The notes: a model not told the origin generated them from the sequence alone. A stretch of DNA of 64,000 nt from Pyrinomonadaceae bacterium (GCA_030841085.1 JAVEDP010000042.1:1-64000); one strand, 5' to 3'; counted from the first letter of the stretch, positions 1-8,452 are shown. Numbers and translations are program-made.

Positions 1-42
1 TTGTCGTGCATGAAAGTCAACGCCGATATATATTCTGTCCAT
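1..42 (-). CDS. IS110-family transposase, N-terminal 14 codons, cut by window edge
   Basis: The minus strand reads MDRIYIGVDFHARQ from an ATG at 42 to base 1 without a stop. An I-G-V/I-D-F-H start is characteristic of IS110/IS1111 DEDD transposases, where this Asp is the first catalytic acidic residue of the RuvC-like domain. A strong Shine-Dalgarno (aaaggagg) lies just upstream, so this is a true start. The rest of the element is outside the window. The family call rests on 14 residues and could not be checked further. Confidence 0.6.
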   Translation of the reverse strand, partial: MDRIYIGVDFHARQ

Positions 43-108
43 AGCGCCTCCTTTCAGTCTCATGACTGTGAGCAACGTGAGTGTAACAACTCGCGTAAAG
101 GAGGCGCT
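43..108 (-). promoter_or_regulatory. Hairpin that would sequester the transposase ribosome-binding site
   Basis: Bases 43-54 and 97-108 form a perfect 12-bp inverted repeat (agcgcctccttt / aaaggaggcgct). The downstream arm on the minus transcript is the Shine-Dalgarno region and abuts the ATG. The loop holds a second short palindrome (cagtc-tcat-gactg). In the RNA the ribosome site would be paired. This could limit translation, or be part of the non-coding left-end RNA (bridge RNA) that IS110-group elements carry upstream of the transposase. Confidence 0.5.
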
Positions 109-119
109 GCTTCATAACA

Positions 120-268
120 TCAGTACCGTCCGCGGTAGCGGATGGGTGCATTGATTGCCGGTTAACGATTGCCGATTTTCGATTGGCGTCTGGCGATCGG
201 GTCGATTGGCAATGGGCAATTGAAAATTGGCAATGTCGGCATCCATCCGCTACCGCGGACGGTACTGA
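120..268. repeat. Long inverted repeat, 26-bp perfect arms
   Basis: Arms at 120-145 and 243-268 are perfect reverse complements (core ccgtccgcggtagcgga). The ~97-bp interior is itself made of degenerate words of the type attggcaat / gattgccg, partly palindromic. It has no ORF worth calling. It may be a small non-autonomous element or the REP-like site next to which the IS110 copy inserted. Confidence 0.7.
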
Positions 269-298
269 CCTCACGACACTCAGTCGCCTCAAATCAAA

Positions 299-1042
299 CT
301 AGAATTTTTGTGCGGTAGGTACGAGTGGGTTCTTGTTGCCTTTATCCGCAAAGCCGCCGGCGAAAGTAATGACGCACATCGGCGGCATTTTCGAAGTCGG
401 GCTCAACGCCAGACCTATCACATGAAAGTCTGACTTGAAAATGTTTTTGCGGTGGCCGCGCGACTTCACTCCATCGTCGATGATCAAAGCGATCACATCT
501 TCGCGCGCCTTACGACTGCGGTACACAATGTCTTCGCCCACCGAAACACTCCAGCTGCCATAGCGGTTCAATCGATCTTCGAGGATGCTGCCGTCTGAAC
601 CGCGGTGACCGCTCTGTCCGGTCTTAACCAGATCGTTTACGTGGTCCTTCGCTCCGAGAATGAGACCCTGGCGAAGTTCGAGCGGCGGCAAAGGCTGCAG
701 CGCGCGCACAAAATTAATAGCTTCCTCAAGCGCGCCGATTCCTTCGTTTGTTACCAGCGTTGAACCGTCGGAATACTTCAGTTCTTTGCCGCGATAGGAG
801 GCCTTGAAATCTTCCAGGTAGCGAAGGTATAGCGTCGGATTGGTTCTGGCCAGATTGATCTCGGCAAGAATTTCTCTTTCCTGCGGAGAGCCAAGCAGTT
901 CGACCTTTGCAACGATGGGTGTGCTCGCTTTCGGTAGTTGCGAGGTTGAACGTGCTGTCAATTTTGTTTGAGCATTCACCGCCTGGCCGACGAAAGCCGT
1001 GGCGACGAGCAGCAGCAGGACGTGGATGATAGCGCTCTTCAT
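299..1042 (-). CDS. Secreted CAP-domain (SCP/PR1-like) protein
   Basis: A 247-aa protein starting MKSAIIHVLLLLVATAFVG, a signal peptide ending near VNAQ. I prefer this ATG (1042) to the upstream one, which would prepend about 23 residues before the signal peptide. The body (about residues 55-225) is a CAP domain: INLARTNP helix start, a central DHVNDL-GQSGHRGSDGS segment carrying the CAP His, GEDI, and SRGHRKNIF before the last strand, the usual order of CAP motifs. CAP proteins are extracellular, often of unknown ligand. It is monocistronic between an IR-rich spacer and a small basic-protein gene. No exact role can be assigned. Confidence 0.85.
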   Translation of the reverse strand: MKSAIIHVLLLLVATAFVGQAVNAQTKLTARSTSQLPKASTPIVAKVELLGSPQEREILAEINLARTNPTLYLRYLEDFKASYRGKELKYSDGSTLVTNEGIGALEEAINFVRALQPLPPLELRQGLILGAKDHVNDLVKTGQSGHRGSDGSILEDRLNRYGSWSVSVGEDIVYRSRKAREDVIALIIDDGVKSRGHRKNIFKSDFHVIGLALSPTSKMPPMCVITFAGGFADKGNKNPLVPTAQKF

Positions 1043-1138
1043 AGCGCGCAAAGCTATTCGATTAGGGCTGTGTTCGTCAACGCAAAAGCAGGCAGCAAAA
1101 ACTGCGGCCACCGGAACAGCACAATATAATTGGAGGAG

Positions 1139-1384
1139 TTAGTTGGTTTCCAGGGATCTTGAAGCGAGCAGTTCGTTCCTGATGCGGTCGTGCGCTTCGT
1201 TCATGCTCATGAATCGCTGCGCTACAACTTCCCGCAGATCGTAGTCGGGAGTGGCTCCTCCGCTCTTGAACCAGGTTTTTCCTGGCGACGCGCTTGAGGC
1301 TTTTCGCCGCCGGGTGGAACGAGAGCGCGCGCGAGTGTTTGGAGTGACGCTGCTGCGGCGCGAAAAAGCATTGCGGACGTTCAT
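1139..1384 (-). CDS. Small basic hypothetical protein (81 aa)
   Basis: The longer frame extends upstream, but the ATG at 1384 has a good Shine-Dalgarno (gggagg, 8 nt upstream), so I call an 81-residue protein. Its first half is rich in Arg/Ser/Lys (TRARSRSTRRRKASSAS), resembling nucleic-acid-binding tails. The second half (YDLREVVAQRFMSMNEAHDR) looks like a short amphipathic helix. No family recognised. An overlapping plus-strand frame (1251-1514) exists but has no comparable ribosome site. Moderate confidence that it is real. Confidence 0.5.
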   Translation of the reverse strand: MNVRNAFSRRSSVTPNTRARSRSTRRRKASSASPGKTWFKSGGATPDYDLREVVAQRFMSMNEAHDRIRNELLASRSLETN

Positions 1385-1655
1385 GGCCGTAACCTCCCGG
1401 TTGTTCGAACTATCCCTCTTCACAAACAGAATGGCCTTATTGCCCGGGCTCAGTGCAACGCCCGTACCGTTAGCCGCCTCGATCGTCGTGCCCGCTTTTG
1501 TCCATTTTTTCTGAGGTTTTAAACGATTGCTCAAGGCGAGGACTGCATGAGAATGCATCGTTGCAAAGGCACAATCACGGCTGTCTGTGCGGAAATAAAT
1601 CAGTGGAAAAAATGCGGCGGGGGGACGTGCCATGGCCGGGGATAGATCAGCGGGC

Positions 1656-2318
1656 CTAATTACGATTCCAAAAGTAATAGAGGCCGGTCAAGCTCAACGC
1701 GATCCAGGCAAAGCCTTCGGCCATCGCGCCAAGCACGTCGCTGAGGTAATGCGCGCCGAGATAAATTCGGCTGAACGCAACCAACATAATCACCGTCAGC
1801 GCGAGCGCAACAGAAAATATTCTCAGCGGCCAACTTTTGCTATTCGCAATTACGAACGCGGCGAGCGAGCCGTAGAAGACGGTCGAGATCATCGTGTGCC
1901 CGCTCGGGAAGCTGTAAGTGGTTAGCGACTGAACGGCGTCGAGAAAGTGTGGGCGAGCCCGATGGAAAACTAGTTTAAGGATATTGTTTAGCAGCAAGCC
2001 GCCAAAAACCGAAAGCCACAACGCCACCACCCAGTAACGCTGCCGCCGCCGCCAGAGATACAAACCGACCAACACTGCGACAGTGCATACAATGACTGAT
2101 CCGTGCAGCTTAGTAATTATCCACATCGCTTTCGTAAACGGCGGCGAACCATTCGTATGGAGCCAGTTACTGAAACGCACATCGGTGAGAGTGAGCGGTT
2201 CGCCGTCGCGCACATCTTCGGCAATTTCGCCCAACGTCAACGTCATCACCAGGAAGACAAGCAGTCCGGCAATTAGATGAAGAGCGCGAACTTGATTTGA
2301 TGAAAGTTTACTCGTCAC
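1656..2318 (-). CDS. PAP2-family membrane phosphatase
   Basis: A 220-aa integral membrane protein with about six TM segments and the complete PAP2 signature: KLVFHRARP (motif 1), YSFPSGHT (motif 2, catalytic acid His) and SRIYLGAHYLSDV (motif 3, nucleophile His plus Asp). Family members dephosphorylate lipid phosphates such as undecaprenyl diphosphate or phosphatidate on the outer face of the inner membrane. The start is GTG at 2318 behind a gaggcgagcc stretch. Which lipid it acts on cannot be told. It is followed by a long repeat-rich spacer with no gene. Confidence 0.9.
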   Translation of the reverse strand: MTSKLSSNQVRALHLIAGLLVFLVMTLTLGEIAEDVRDGEPLTLTDVRFSNWLHTNGSPPFTKAMWIITKLHGSVIVCTVAVLVGLYLWRRRQRYWVVALWLSVFGGLLLNNILKLVFHRARPHFLDAVQSLTTYSFPSGHTMISTVFYGSLAAFVIANSKSWPLRIFSVALALTVIMLVAFSRIYLGAHYLSDVLGAMAEGFAWIALSLTGLYYFWNRN

Positions 2319-2878
2319 GGAAGGCTCGCCTCAAAAGTCATGGGCCATAGCCGAAGGCCAACTTTCAAGTGCAGCAGTCAGTTGGCTTTCGCTCCAGCGG
2401 AGCGAGATGTTTATAGAACGCGCCACCGCCGAAGATTCTCCTCGCTCCAGCGGAGCGAAACATGAGTCGGTCTCCCTGCCAACGTGCGAAACATTGCGCT
2501 CCGCTGGAGCGCGAATCATCGGGTTCCGAGCCTTATCTATAAATATCTCGCCCCGCTGGGGCGAAGAGGCAGACAATGCTCTTTTGCACTCCGAAGTTGA
2601 ATCTGCGGAAGCCAAACCCGCTCCCTTCTTCGTTCTCGGGGCTTCTTGTGCTTCGCGGCTCCGCCGGCTTCCGTGCGGTAAGGCTCTGCCTTACCGATAA
2701 CCTGCCCTAAAGAACCTTCGCGAGGCTGAGCCTCGCGAAGGCTTTTAGTAAAGCTCGCCGGAAAGGCAGAGCCTTTCCGCAGGGGAGGCAGCATAGCTGC
2801 TCGGGTTTCTCTAAACTCATCTCAGATACGATTCACTTCCGATGGGAAGTATCTTGGGCCATAGCATAAAGATGTTTC
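2319..2878. repeat. REP-like palindrome cluster in a 560-bp gene-free spacer
   Basis: No gene seen. The spacer holds seven near-perfect palindromes of two kinds. Type 1 (2390-2404, 2443-2457, 2496-2512, 2548-2564) is cgctcc-agc-ggagcg or its gc-rich variant; the first and last copies are extended inverted copies sharing gagatRtttataga. Type 2 (2676-2696, 2715-2741, 2759-2779) is N-aaGGC-tct-GCCtt-N with arms of 9-12 bp. Such arrays usually mark dispersed REP elements. Confidence 0.8.
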
Positions 2879-3697
2879 CTAACTTTCCTCAACTCGGATC
2901 CAGCCATCGGCCGTGTGGCGAAAGTTTTCAATCTCAGCCCGGAAAAACGCGCCGCGCTCGGGCAGCCACTCCAATCGTTCGACAGAAATATTTGGACGCT
3001 CAACGCGGATGACATTGAACGAGTTCGCCTCACCCCGTCCGCGATCGGATGTTGCCGTTCCCGCCTGGACCACCAGCGCCGAGTGTCCCTTAATTTTGTA
3101 GCGTCTGGCGCTATGCGTCGTATGGCTGACGTGCAGGTGACCCGCGAGAAAAACGTCGGCGCCGCAATCCGCCAATCGCTCCATCGCCATGCGCGCGCGC
3201 CCGACGAGGTTGCGTTCGTCGTGTCCTTCGGGAATATCAAAAGGATGATGAGTGACTACGATCTTGACGACCTTAGGATCAAAAGCACAGAGCCGGTCGC
3301 GCATCCAATCAACCTGTTCCTGGTTGATTCGCCCACCCTTAATTGTGAACGAGCGCGCGGTATTGACTCCGAGCATCGCGATCTCATCGTCATAATATAA
3401 AGGTCTCAAGTTGCTGGTGATGTAGCGGCGATATTTGTGCAGTGGCTGAGCAAAACGCGTGAACACATTGTGCAACGGAACATCATGATTGCCGGGCACA
3501 ACAATTTGCGGTTGAGGCAACGCATCAAGAAATGCGCGCGCGGCTTTGAACTGATGAGTGCGCGCGCGTTGTGTCAGGTCCCCGGACACGGCAACAACGT
3601 CGGGCGCAACCTGACTAACGGTTTCAATCAGTGGGCCAACGACAGCCTCATCAACGCGACCGAAGTGAATATCAGAAAGGTGAACTATGGATCGCAT
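2879..3697 (-). CDS. Calcineurin-like metallophosphoesterase
   Basis: A 272-aa cytoplasmic protein with every metallophosphoesterase block in order: LSDIHFG, VSGDLTQ, VPGNHDVP, VVTHHPFD and AGHLHVSH. These supply the two-metal site residues (D, H, D, N, H, H, H). Related proteins hydrolyse cyclic nucleotides or other phosphodiesters (CpdA/Icc-like size and layout), but the substrate cannot be deduced. It lies downstream of and co-oriented with the diacylglycerol-kinase-like gene, 52 bp away across a long hairpin, so the two may be co-transcribed. Confidence 0.88.
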   Translation of the reverse strand: MRSIVHLSDIHFGRVDEAVVGPLIETVSQVAPDVVAVSGDLTQRARTHQFKAARAFLDALPQPQIVVPGNHDVPLHNVFTRFAQPLHKYRRYITSNLRPLYYDDEIAMLGVNTARSFTIKGGRINQEQVDWMRDRLCAFDPKVVKIVVTHHPFDIPEGHDERNLVGRARMAMERLADCGADVFLAGHLHVSHTTHSARRYKIKGHSALVVQAGTATSDRGRGEANSFNVIRVERPNISVERLEWLPERGAFFRAEIENFRHTADGWIRVEES

Positions 3698-3707
3698 GTT
3701 TTTCTAC

Positions 3708-3766
3708 TGTCCGATAAGCTTCAGCTTGTCGCTTCTCGTCAGCGACAAACTAAAGTTTATCGGACA
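3708..3766. repeat. 59-bp hairpin element (26-bp arms)
   Basis: Arms 3708-3733 and 3741-3766 are inverted copies with three mismatches (tgtccgataa... / ...ttatcggaca). A further half-copy (tgtcggaca) follows. The right arm runs into the 3' end of the diacylglycerol-kinase-like gene, so the last few codons (ending MSDKL) are element-derived. The shape suggests a small mobile palindrome or a bidirectional transcription stop. Confidence 0.7.
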
Positions 3767-4673
3767 TCTGAGGTTTGTCGGACAACGCCGGCGCCGTGAC
3801 TCGCAGTCTACCCGGCAGAACTCGATAGTGAAGCGGCGGCTCCATGATTGTTACCTCGCCATCCAGCGCCACCCGAATGCGTTTGTGTTTACTGTCAATC
3901 CAAATCTCTTTCGTGCACATTGCCAGGAAATCTTTTTCCTGATGCAGCCCGCCAAACAACGCGCGCCATGCCAGCCGAACGAGACCAATGCGGCCCGTTC
4001 GATTCGTCACGTACAGACTAAGATCGCCGGCGTCAAGACAGGTGCGCCCGCCAATGTTCAGCGTCTCCATCTGGTATTCATTGTTGCCGATAAAGACGAA
4101 CGGGGTGCGGCTGGCGAATTCTTTCCCGTCGACCTCCAGGCGAATATTGAGAAACGGATAGCGTCGCAGCACGGCAATCGCAGCCCAAACGTAAGCCGGC
4201 CACTTGCCCCAGCCCAGTCGCTGCTGTTTCTCGCGTTCGCGAATAATGCTTGGATAGAGCCCAAGGCTGGAGTTGTTAACGAACACGTGATCGTTGACTT
4301 CGCCGAGATCGACGTTGGCGACGTGACCCTTGATGATGGTGTCGACCGCTGCCTCAAGCTCGAGCGGAATGTGCAGGTCCTTGGCGAAATGGTTCATCGT
4401 CCCCAAAGGCAGAACGCCCAGCGTCTTTTTTCTATTGAGAAGTTGTGACGTGACCGAGTTGATTGTGCCGTCACCACCACCCGCGACAACGATGTCCGCA
4501 TCGCCAAGCGCAGCGCGTTTAGCAAGTTCGTTTATTTCGTGTCCGGTTTGCGCCAGCGCCACATTTGCGACCACACCGTCGCGCGCGAACAGTTCGCTGA
4601 GACGCTCGGCGAACGCGCTATCGGCTCCGGCGCCTGAGGTAGCATTGACGATCACTTCAATCTTCACGGGCAC
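3750..4673 (-). CDS. Diacylglycerol kinase / lipid kinase family (DagK-YegS type)
   Basis: A 307-aa protein with the DAGK catalytic domain: a Rossmann-like start (VIVNATSGAG), the nucleotide loop GGGDGTIN near residue 65, PLGTMNHFAKD near residue 100, and the C-terminal beta-sandwich half ending in GEVTIMEPP. Members phosphorylate diacylglycerol or related lipids at the inner membrane. The start is GTG at 4673. The extreme C-terminus reads into a hairpin repeat, so the natural stop may have been altered. Substrate uncertain (diacylglycerol, sphingoid or other lipid). Confidence 0.88.
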   Translation of the reverse strand: MPVKIEVIVNATSGAGADSAFAERLSELFARDGVVANVALAQTGHEINELAKRAALGDADIVVAGGGDGTINSVTSQLLNRKKTLGVLPLGTMNHFAKDLHIPLELEAAVDTIIKGHVANVDLGEVNDHVFVNNSSLGLYPSIIREREKQQRLGWGKWPAYVWAAIAVLRRYPFLNIRLEVDGKEFASRTPFVFIGNNEYQMETLNIGGRTCLDAGDLSLYVTNRTGRIGLVRLAWRALFGGLHQEKDFLAMCTKEIWIDSKHKRIRVALDGEVTIMEPPLHYRVLPGRLRVTAPALSDKPQMSDKL

Positions 4674-4829
4674 TTATCGTAAACGAAAAGCGTCGCAAAC
4701 AAGTAACGGTCGATTGGGTGACTTCCTGGCGAATGCCTTTCATCGTCGCGGCGGGCGAACTGTCAGAAGTACTCTTTGAGAAAGCCCATACGCTTTCACA
4801 ATATCTTTCGGCTATACTCCCGCAATCCC

Positions 4830-6308
4830 ATGAGCAAACAACCAAAGCATAATCACACAGATTTATATGCAATCGCTCGGCAAACGATGATCGATGCCGG
4901 CTTTGAACCTGACTTCAACCATGCAGTGTTGGAGGAGGTTCAAGTCGCGAGCGCGAAAACGCGGGACCTCGGTGGCGGTTCCAACAACAAAGACCTGCGC
5001 GATCTGCTGTGGTCGTCAATCGACAATACAACGTCGCGCGACCTGGATCAGCTGGAGTATGCCGAGGCCATGCCTACCGGCGAGGTGCGATTATTGATCG
5101 GAATCGCTGACGTTGATGCCTTCGTGGCAAAAGGTTCGGCCATCGATCAGCGAGCGGAACAAAACTGCACTTCGGTTTACACCGGCGTGAAGACGTTCGC
5201 CATGCTTCCCGAGGAATTGTCAACGGACTTGACGTCGTTGGTGGCGAACGAAGACCGGCGCGCCATCGTGACCGAGATGGTTGTCGCATCCGATGGTACA
5301 GCGAACAGTGCGGCCATCTATCCCGCGAACATAAGAAGCCACGCCAAACTTTCTTATGAAGTTATTGGCGACTGGCTTGACGGCAAGACTCCGACGCCCG
5401 AGGTGGTCAAGTCAGTGCCTGGGCTTGAAGAGCAGCTAAAGCTTCAGCACCAAACTGCAGGACATCTCGGCGAGTTTCGTAAGGAACATGGTTCGATTGA
5501 GTTGGGAACAATTGAGTCCACGCCTGTAGTTGACGACAGCGGCCGCGTTGTGGAACTTGCGGTTACTGAACAAAACGCGGCGCGCGATCTGATTGCAAAT
5601 TTTATGATCGGCGCAAACGTGGCGATGGCGAAGTTTTTGGAAGACAAAGGTGTGCCATCGCTGCGCCGTGTGGTTCGCACTCCAAAATACTGGTCGCGCA
5701 TCGTTGAGATTGCGGCTGAGGTTGGCGAGCAGTTGCCGGCGACGCCGGATTCGCGCGCGCTGGCGGAGTTTCTGCAACGGCGCAAGACAGCGGATCCGGT
5801 TCACTTTCCGGACCTGTCGCTGGCCGTTGTTAAGTCACTTGGACCAGGCGAGTATGAAGTGCAAATGCCGGGCGAGGAGGGCGAGGGCCATTTTGGTTTG
5901 GCGGTTGATGACTACACGCATGCAACTGCCCCGAACCGGCGTTACGCGGATCTGGTAACGCAGCGATTGGTAAAGGCAGCGCTCGCGAACGAGCCGCCGC
6001 CGTACCAGGGGAATGAGTTAAAAGAGATTGCCAAACGCTGCACCGAGCGCGAGGACGCGGCGCGAAAGGTGCAGCGTAAGATGCGCAAGGTTGCGGCTGC
6101 ATTGTTGTTGCGCAATCAAATCGGGCAACAGTTTGAAGCAATCGTTACGGGCGTATCAGAGAAGGGAACTTACGCGCGCATCATTAGCCCGCCCGTCGAT
6201 GGCCGCGTGATGCGCGGCGAACAAGGCTTACGCGTTGGCGAAAAGACGCGCGTCCGATTGTTGTCGACAGATCCCGAACGCGGCTTCATCGATTTCGCCC
6301 GCGCGTAA
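4830..6308 (+). CDS. RNB-domain exoribonuclease (RNase II/R-like)
   Basis: I take the ATG at 4830 (MSKQPKHN), giving 492 aa, rather than the TTG at 4776. The RNB domain fills about residues 30-400. The catalytic acidic cluster reads IDNTTSRDLDQL: the Asp equivalents of E. coli RNase II D201, D207 and D209 are kept but the fourth (D210) is Gln. The RNA-binding RRYADLVTQR box and an S1-like C-terminus (IVTGVSEKGTYARI) are present. It is shorter than RNase II/R and lacks clear cold-shock domains. It likely degrades RNA 3'-5'. A TATACT box at 4814-4819 lies close to the ATG, so the mRNA leader may be very short. Confidence 0.85.
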   Translation: MSKQPKHNHTDLYAIARQTMIDAGFEPDFNHAVLEEVQVASAKTRDLGGGSNNKDLRDLLWSSIDNTTSRDLDQLEYAEAMPTGEVRLLIGIADVDAFVAKGSAIDQRAEQNCTSVYTGVKTFAMLPEELSTDLTSLVANEDRRAIVTEMVVASDGTANSAAIYPANIRSHAKLSYEVIGDWLDGKTPTPEVVKSVPGLEEQLKLQHQTAGHLGEFRKEHGSIELGTIESTPVVDDSGRVVELAVTEQNAARDLIANFMIGANVAMAKFLEDKGVPSLRRVVRTPKYWSRIVEIAAEVGEQLPATPDSRALAEFLQRRKTADPVHFPDLSLAVVKSLGPGEYEVQMPGEEGEGHFGLAVDDYTHATAPNRRYADLVTQRLVKAALANEPPPYQGNELKEIAKRCTEREDAARKVQRKMRKVAAALLLRNQIGQQFEAIVTGVSEKGTYARIISPPVDGRVMRGEQGLRVGEKTRVRLLSTDPERGFIDFARA

Positions 6309-6440
6309 GGAAGCAGAAGTTAGAAGTCAGAGGTCGGAAGTCAGAGGTCGGAAGTCAGAGGTCAGAGGTCAGAGGTCAGAAGTCAGAGGTCAGAAGTCAG
6401 AGGGCGGAATTCAGAGGGGCGGAAATCGGAATTCAGAGGT
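6309..6440. repeat. Degenerate ~7-10 bp tandem repeat (gaagtcagaggtc words)
   Basis: Immediately after the RNB gene stop, words such as agaagtcagaggtc recur about ten times. Further on (6519-6604) are similar low-complexity words (gaaatgagaaatgg, gactgccgactgcc). No protein, RNA gene or spacer-repeat regularity of a CRISPR array is seen between 6309 and the tRNA at 6661. Confidence 0.75.
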
Positions 6441-6660
6441 TAGCGAAAGCAAACTTGGTTGCTGGGTCGCCAGCGATTGCGCTGAGCGGCGCAAGATACG
6501 CTCTGGAAATAAAAAATGAGAAATGAGAAATGGTAAATGGCAAATCGTCCTTTTCAATTTACCGCTCATCCTTTACTGCCGACTGCCGACTGCCGACTGC
6601 CCACTGCTCACGGCCCACCCTTCTTGACCTCTAGTTAGCTAACTCTATAATGACTCGCGT

Positions 6661-6737
6661 GGCGGGGTAGCTCAGGTGGTGAGAGCGCGGGATTCATAAC
6701 CCCGAGGTCGGCAGTTCGATCCTGCCCCCCGCTACCA
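6661..6737 (+). tRNA. tRNA-Met (anticodon CAT), CCA encoded
   Basis: Full cloverleaf: acceptor ggcgggg/ccccgct (G-U first pair), D-arm gctc..gagc, anticodon loop ttCATaa, T-arm ggcag-ttcgatc-ctgcc, discriminator A and genome-encoded CCA (6735-6737). The anticodon stem has an A-C mismatch next to the loop. The D-arm looks elongator-like, but three G-C pairs in the anticodon stem recall initiators, so initiator versus elongator is left open. Confidence 0.93.
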
Positions 6738-6865
6738 CTAATCCTTCGCCTCTGGAATAACTTACAAGCTGCTCGCCTCAGGCCGTTTTTGCTTTGCCGA
6801 AATTTTGCCGAGTAACCATTCCCACTCAGCAACAACTTAGGGCCGCCAAGTCTACCGCACAAATC

Positions 6866-6891
6866 AGGGTAGTGCTTCGCAGCACTACCCT
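6866..6891. terminator. Strong hairpin between tRNA and convergent GH18 gene
   Basis: agggtagtgct / agcactaccct, 11-bp perfect stem with a 4-base loop, in the gap between the plus-strand tRNA and the minus-strand glycosidase gene. No long T-run follows, so it is either a factor-assisted terminator or another REP-like palindrome. Confidence 0.45.
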
Positions 6892-6974
6892 AATTACGTT
6901 TCAGTTCACCAATCAATGTGCCAACAGATGATCGATACTTGCCCACCGCGGGTTTCAATCACAGCCGTTAGCGG

Positions 6975-8105
6975 TCAGCTCTGGCGCAGTGGCCCCATTG
7001 GTATTGGAACATTGTACGTTTGCGCGCCAACCCCAACGCCGCCTTCGCAGGTATTTGGCGGTGTGGTGCAAACGCGCCTTGTCGCAGGACACTCCGCGGC
7101 CCAAAACATGTAGCCCAACATCCCACTGGTCGACCCAGCGCCATTGGGAATTACTGACTGAACATAATTTCCCGTCGAGCTTGTCAATGAAGTGCTGAAG
7201 CTATTGCACTCCGGACATGGTCTTGATCCCGTAACGATATAGAGTCCGCCGGTGAACTTTGCCGGCGCGAGCGGCAATATCGGCGGAGCGAATTGTGGCT
7301 TTCCGTCTACATGCTCCTGCCAATCAGCCTGGGCCGCGGCGGCACTGCTAGGTTGTCTGCTGGGCACCATCGCATTAGCGTAATCAAGCACCGGCGTCGT
7401 GGTGTTCAACCAGTCCGCTGTGGCCTTCCGAGTCAGGTCAATCAGCCAACGATCCCCCGCCGCGAGATCGATAGTTAACCTTGCCGCGTGATTGCTTCCG
7501 GAGGCGTCGTACGGCAAGACTGACCGGTAGGCATTAATAAACGCTTGCAGTCCGGTTAGATTTGGATTCGTGCTTTCTTCATAATCGATCTCCATGCCGA
7601 CTCCCAAACGTTTAGCCGCCGCGGCTGCGTTTAATCCAAACTGAGTGGGGTTGGTAGCCAGTGCCTGGTTCCAGGCGTCTGTATAAGTAATGCCGCCAAT
7701 TGACAGCATGACCCGCACCCCTCTGCTTTTGAAGTAATCCACCACAGCCTGGTTCATGCCTATGGGTATGCCTTGAGAGGTCGAAGCATCAGTTGTGTTA
7801 TTGAGCAGTCTCATTGGCTCAACAAAACTAAGGACGACCAGGTTCACGGATGGTTGGCCGCTGCCGCGATTTACGAGCCAGCGGTTTTTGGTGTCGAAGT
7901 CCGTCATATTGCGCACAGTGGACCAGGTACAAAAATCACTTCCACAGTGCCATGCTCCATAGATAGATATAGGAGTGTTCGCGGGAACGGCGAGTGCGGG
8001 TGGTTTGATTGACTTTGGCTTTGCAAACAGAGTTGGCTTTGCAAAAAGCCCACTGATGACCAAAGAAAGAACAACGATAATTAACGACAGAATGTGTCTT
8101 GGCAT
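6975..8105 (-). CDS. Secreted glycoside hydrolase family 18 (chitinase-like) protein
   Basis: A 376-aa protein with a signal peptide (MPRHILSLIIVVLSLVISG). The GH18 TIM-barrel landmarks are present: LVVLSFVEP strand, GVRVMLSIGG (the SxGG motif, residues ~130-140) and GVGMEIDYEE, matching the DxxDxDxE active-site strand with the catalytic Glu kept and the first Asp of the motif replaced. The C-terminus has a cysteine pair cluster (CPECN; ECPATRRVC). Likely acts on chitin or another beta-1,4-GlcNAc polymer outside the cell, or is a degenerate binding relative. Monocistronic. Confidence 0.8.
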   Translation of the reverse strand: MPRHILSLIIVVLSLVISGLFAKPTLFAKPKSIKPPALAVPANTPISIYGAWHCGSDFCTWSTVRNMTDFDTKNRWLVNRGSGQPSVNLVVLSFVEPMRLLNNTTDASTSQGIPIGMNQAVVDYFKSRGVRVMLSIGGITYTDAWNQALATNPTQFGLNAAAAAKRLGVGMEIDYEESTNPNLTGLQAFINAYRSVLPYDASGSNHAARLTIDLAAGDRWLIDLTRKATADWLNTTTPVLDYANAMVPSRQPSSAAAAQADWQEHVDGKPQFAPPILPLAPAKFTGGLYIVTGSRPCPECNSFSTSLTSSTGNYVQSVIPNGAGSTSGMLGYMFWAAECPATRRVCTTPPNTCEGGVGVGAQTYNVPIPMGPLRQS

Positions 8106-8313
8106 TCACGCCTCCTTAACGTATTTTGATTTCTTTGGGAGGGTGCTCACAATATCATTTAATGACACACTTGGAAATAGTTTCATGCTGGGTAACTGAG
8201 ATGGATGAAACTTAGGCTCACGTTGGGCTCAAGGTTTTGTCTTCGCTCACAAAATTGAAATGAAAACTGGCGTGATTATCGAAGAGTGGAAACAAAAGGG
8301 AAGAGACCACCCA

Positions 8314-8400
8314 ATGTCCGTGAAAGTACGAGATGAGTTCTCGGCATCGACCAAGAAGTTGTTGGCCGGACGCGCTGGGCATCTTTGCTCAAAGCCTGAA
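8314..8400 (+). pseudogene. Fragment of an HNH-endonuclease-like gene
   Basis: A short frame reads EFSASTKKLLAGRAGHLCS-KPE, which resembles the first ~30 residues of many HNH nucleases (the ATKxxLAxRAGxxCSNPxC start). The reading then breaks into an unrelated hairpin terminator at 8418 and no downstream HNH core is present. I read it as a decayed remnant whose body has been deleted. The rest of 8106-8562 holds only this and two hairpins. Confidence 0.4.
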
Positions 8401-8417
8401 GCGTTGCCCTTTAGCGC

Positions 8418-8452
8418 AAAAGTGCCCTTCCGAAAGGAAGGGCACTTTTTTT
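8418..8452 (+). terminator. Rho-independent terminator
   Basis: gtgcccttcc-gaaa-ggaagggcac followed by a run of seven T; preceded by A-rich sequence, so it may act on both strands. It sits just after the HNH-like fragment. Confidence 0.8.

Noticed and set aside
6309-6440. Possible CRISPR-like repeat
   Set aside because: Short degenerate tandem words without spacers.
6635-6862. 75-aa minus-strand frame
   Set aside because: It is antisense to the tRNA-Met gene.
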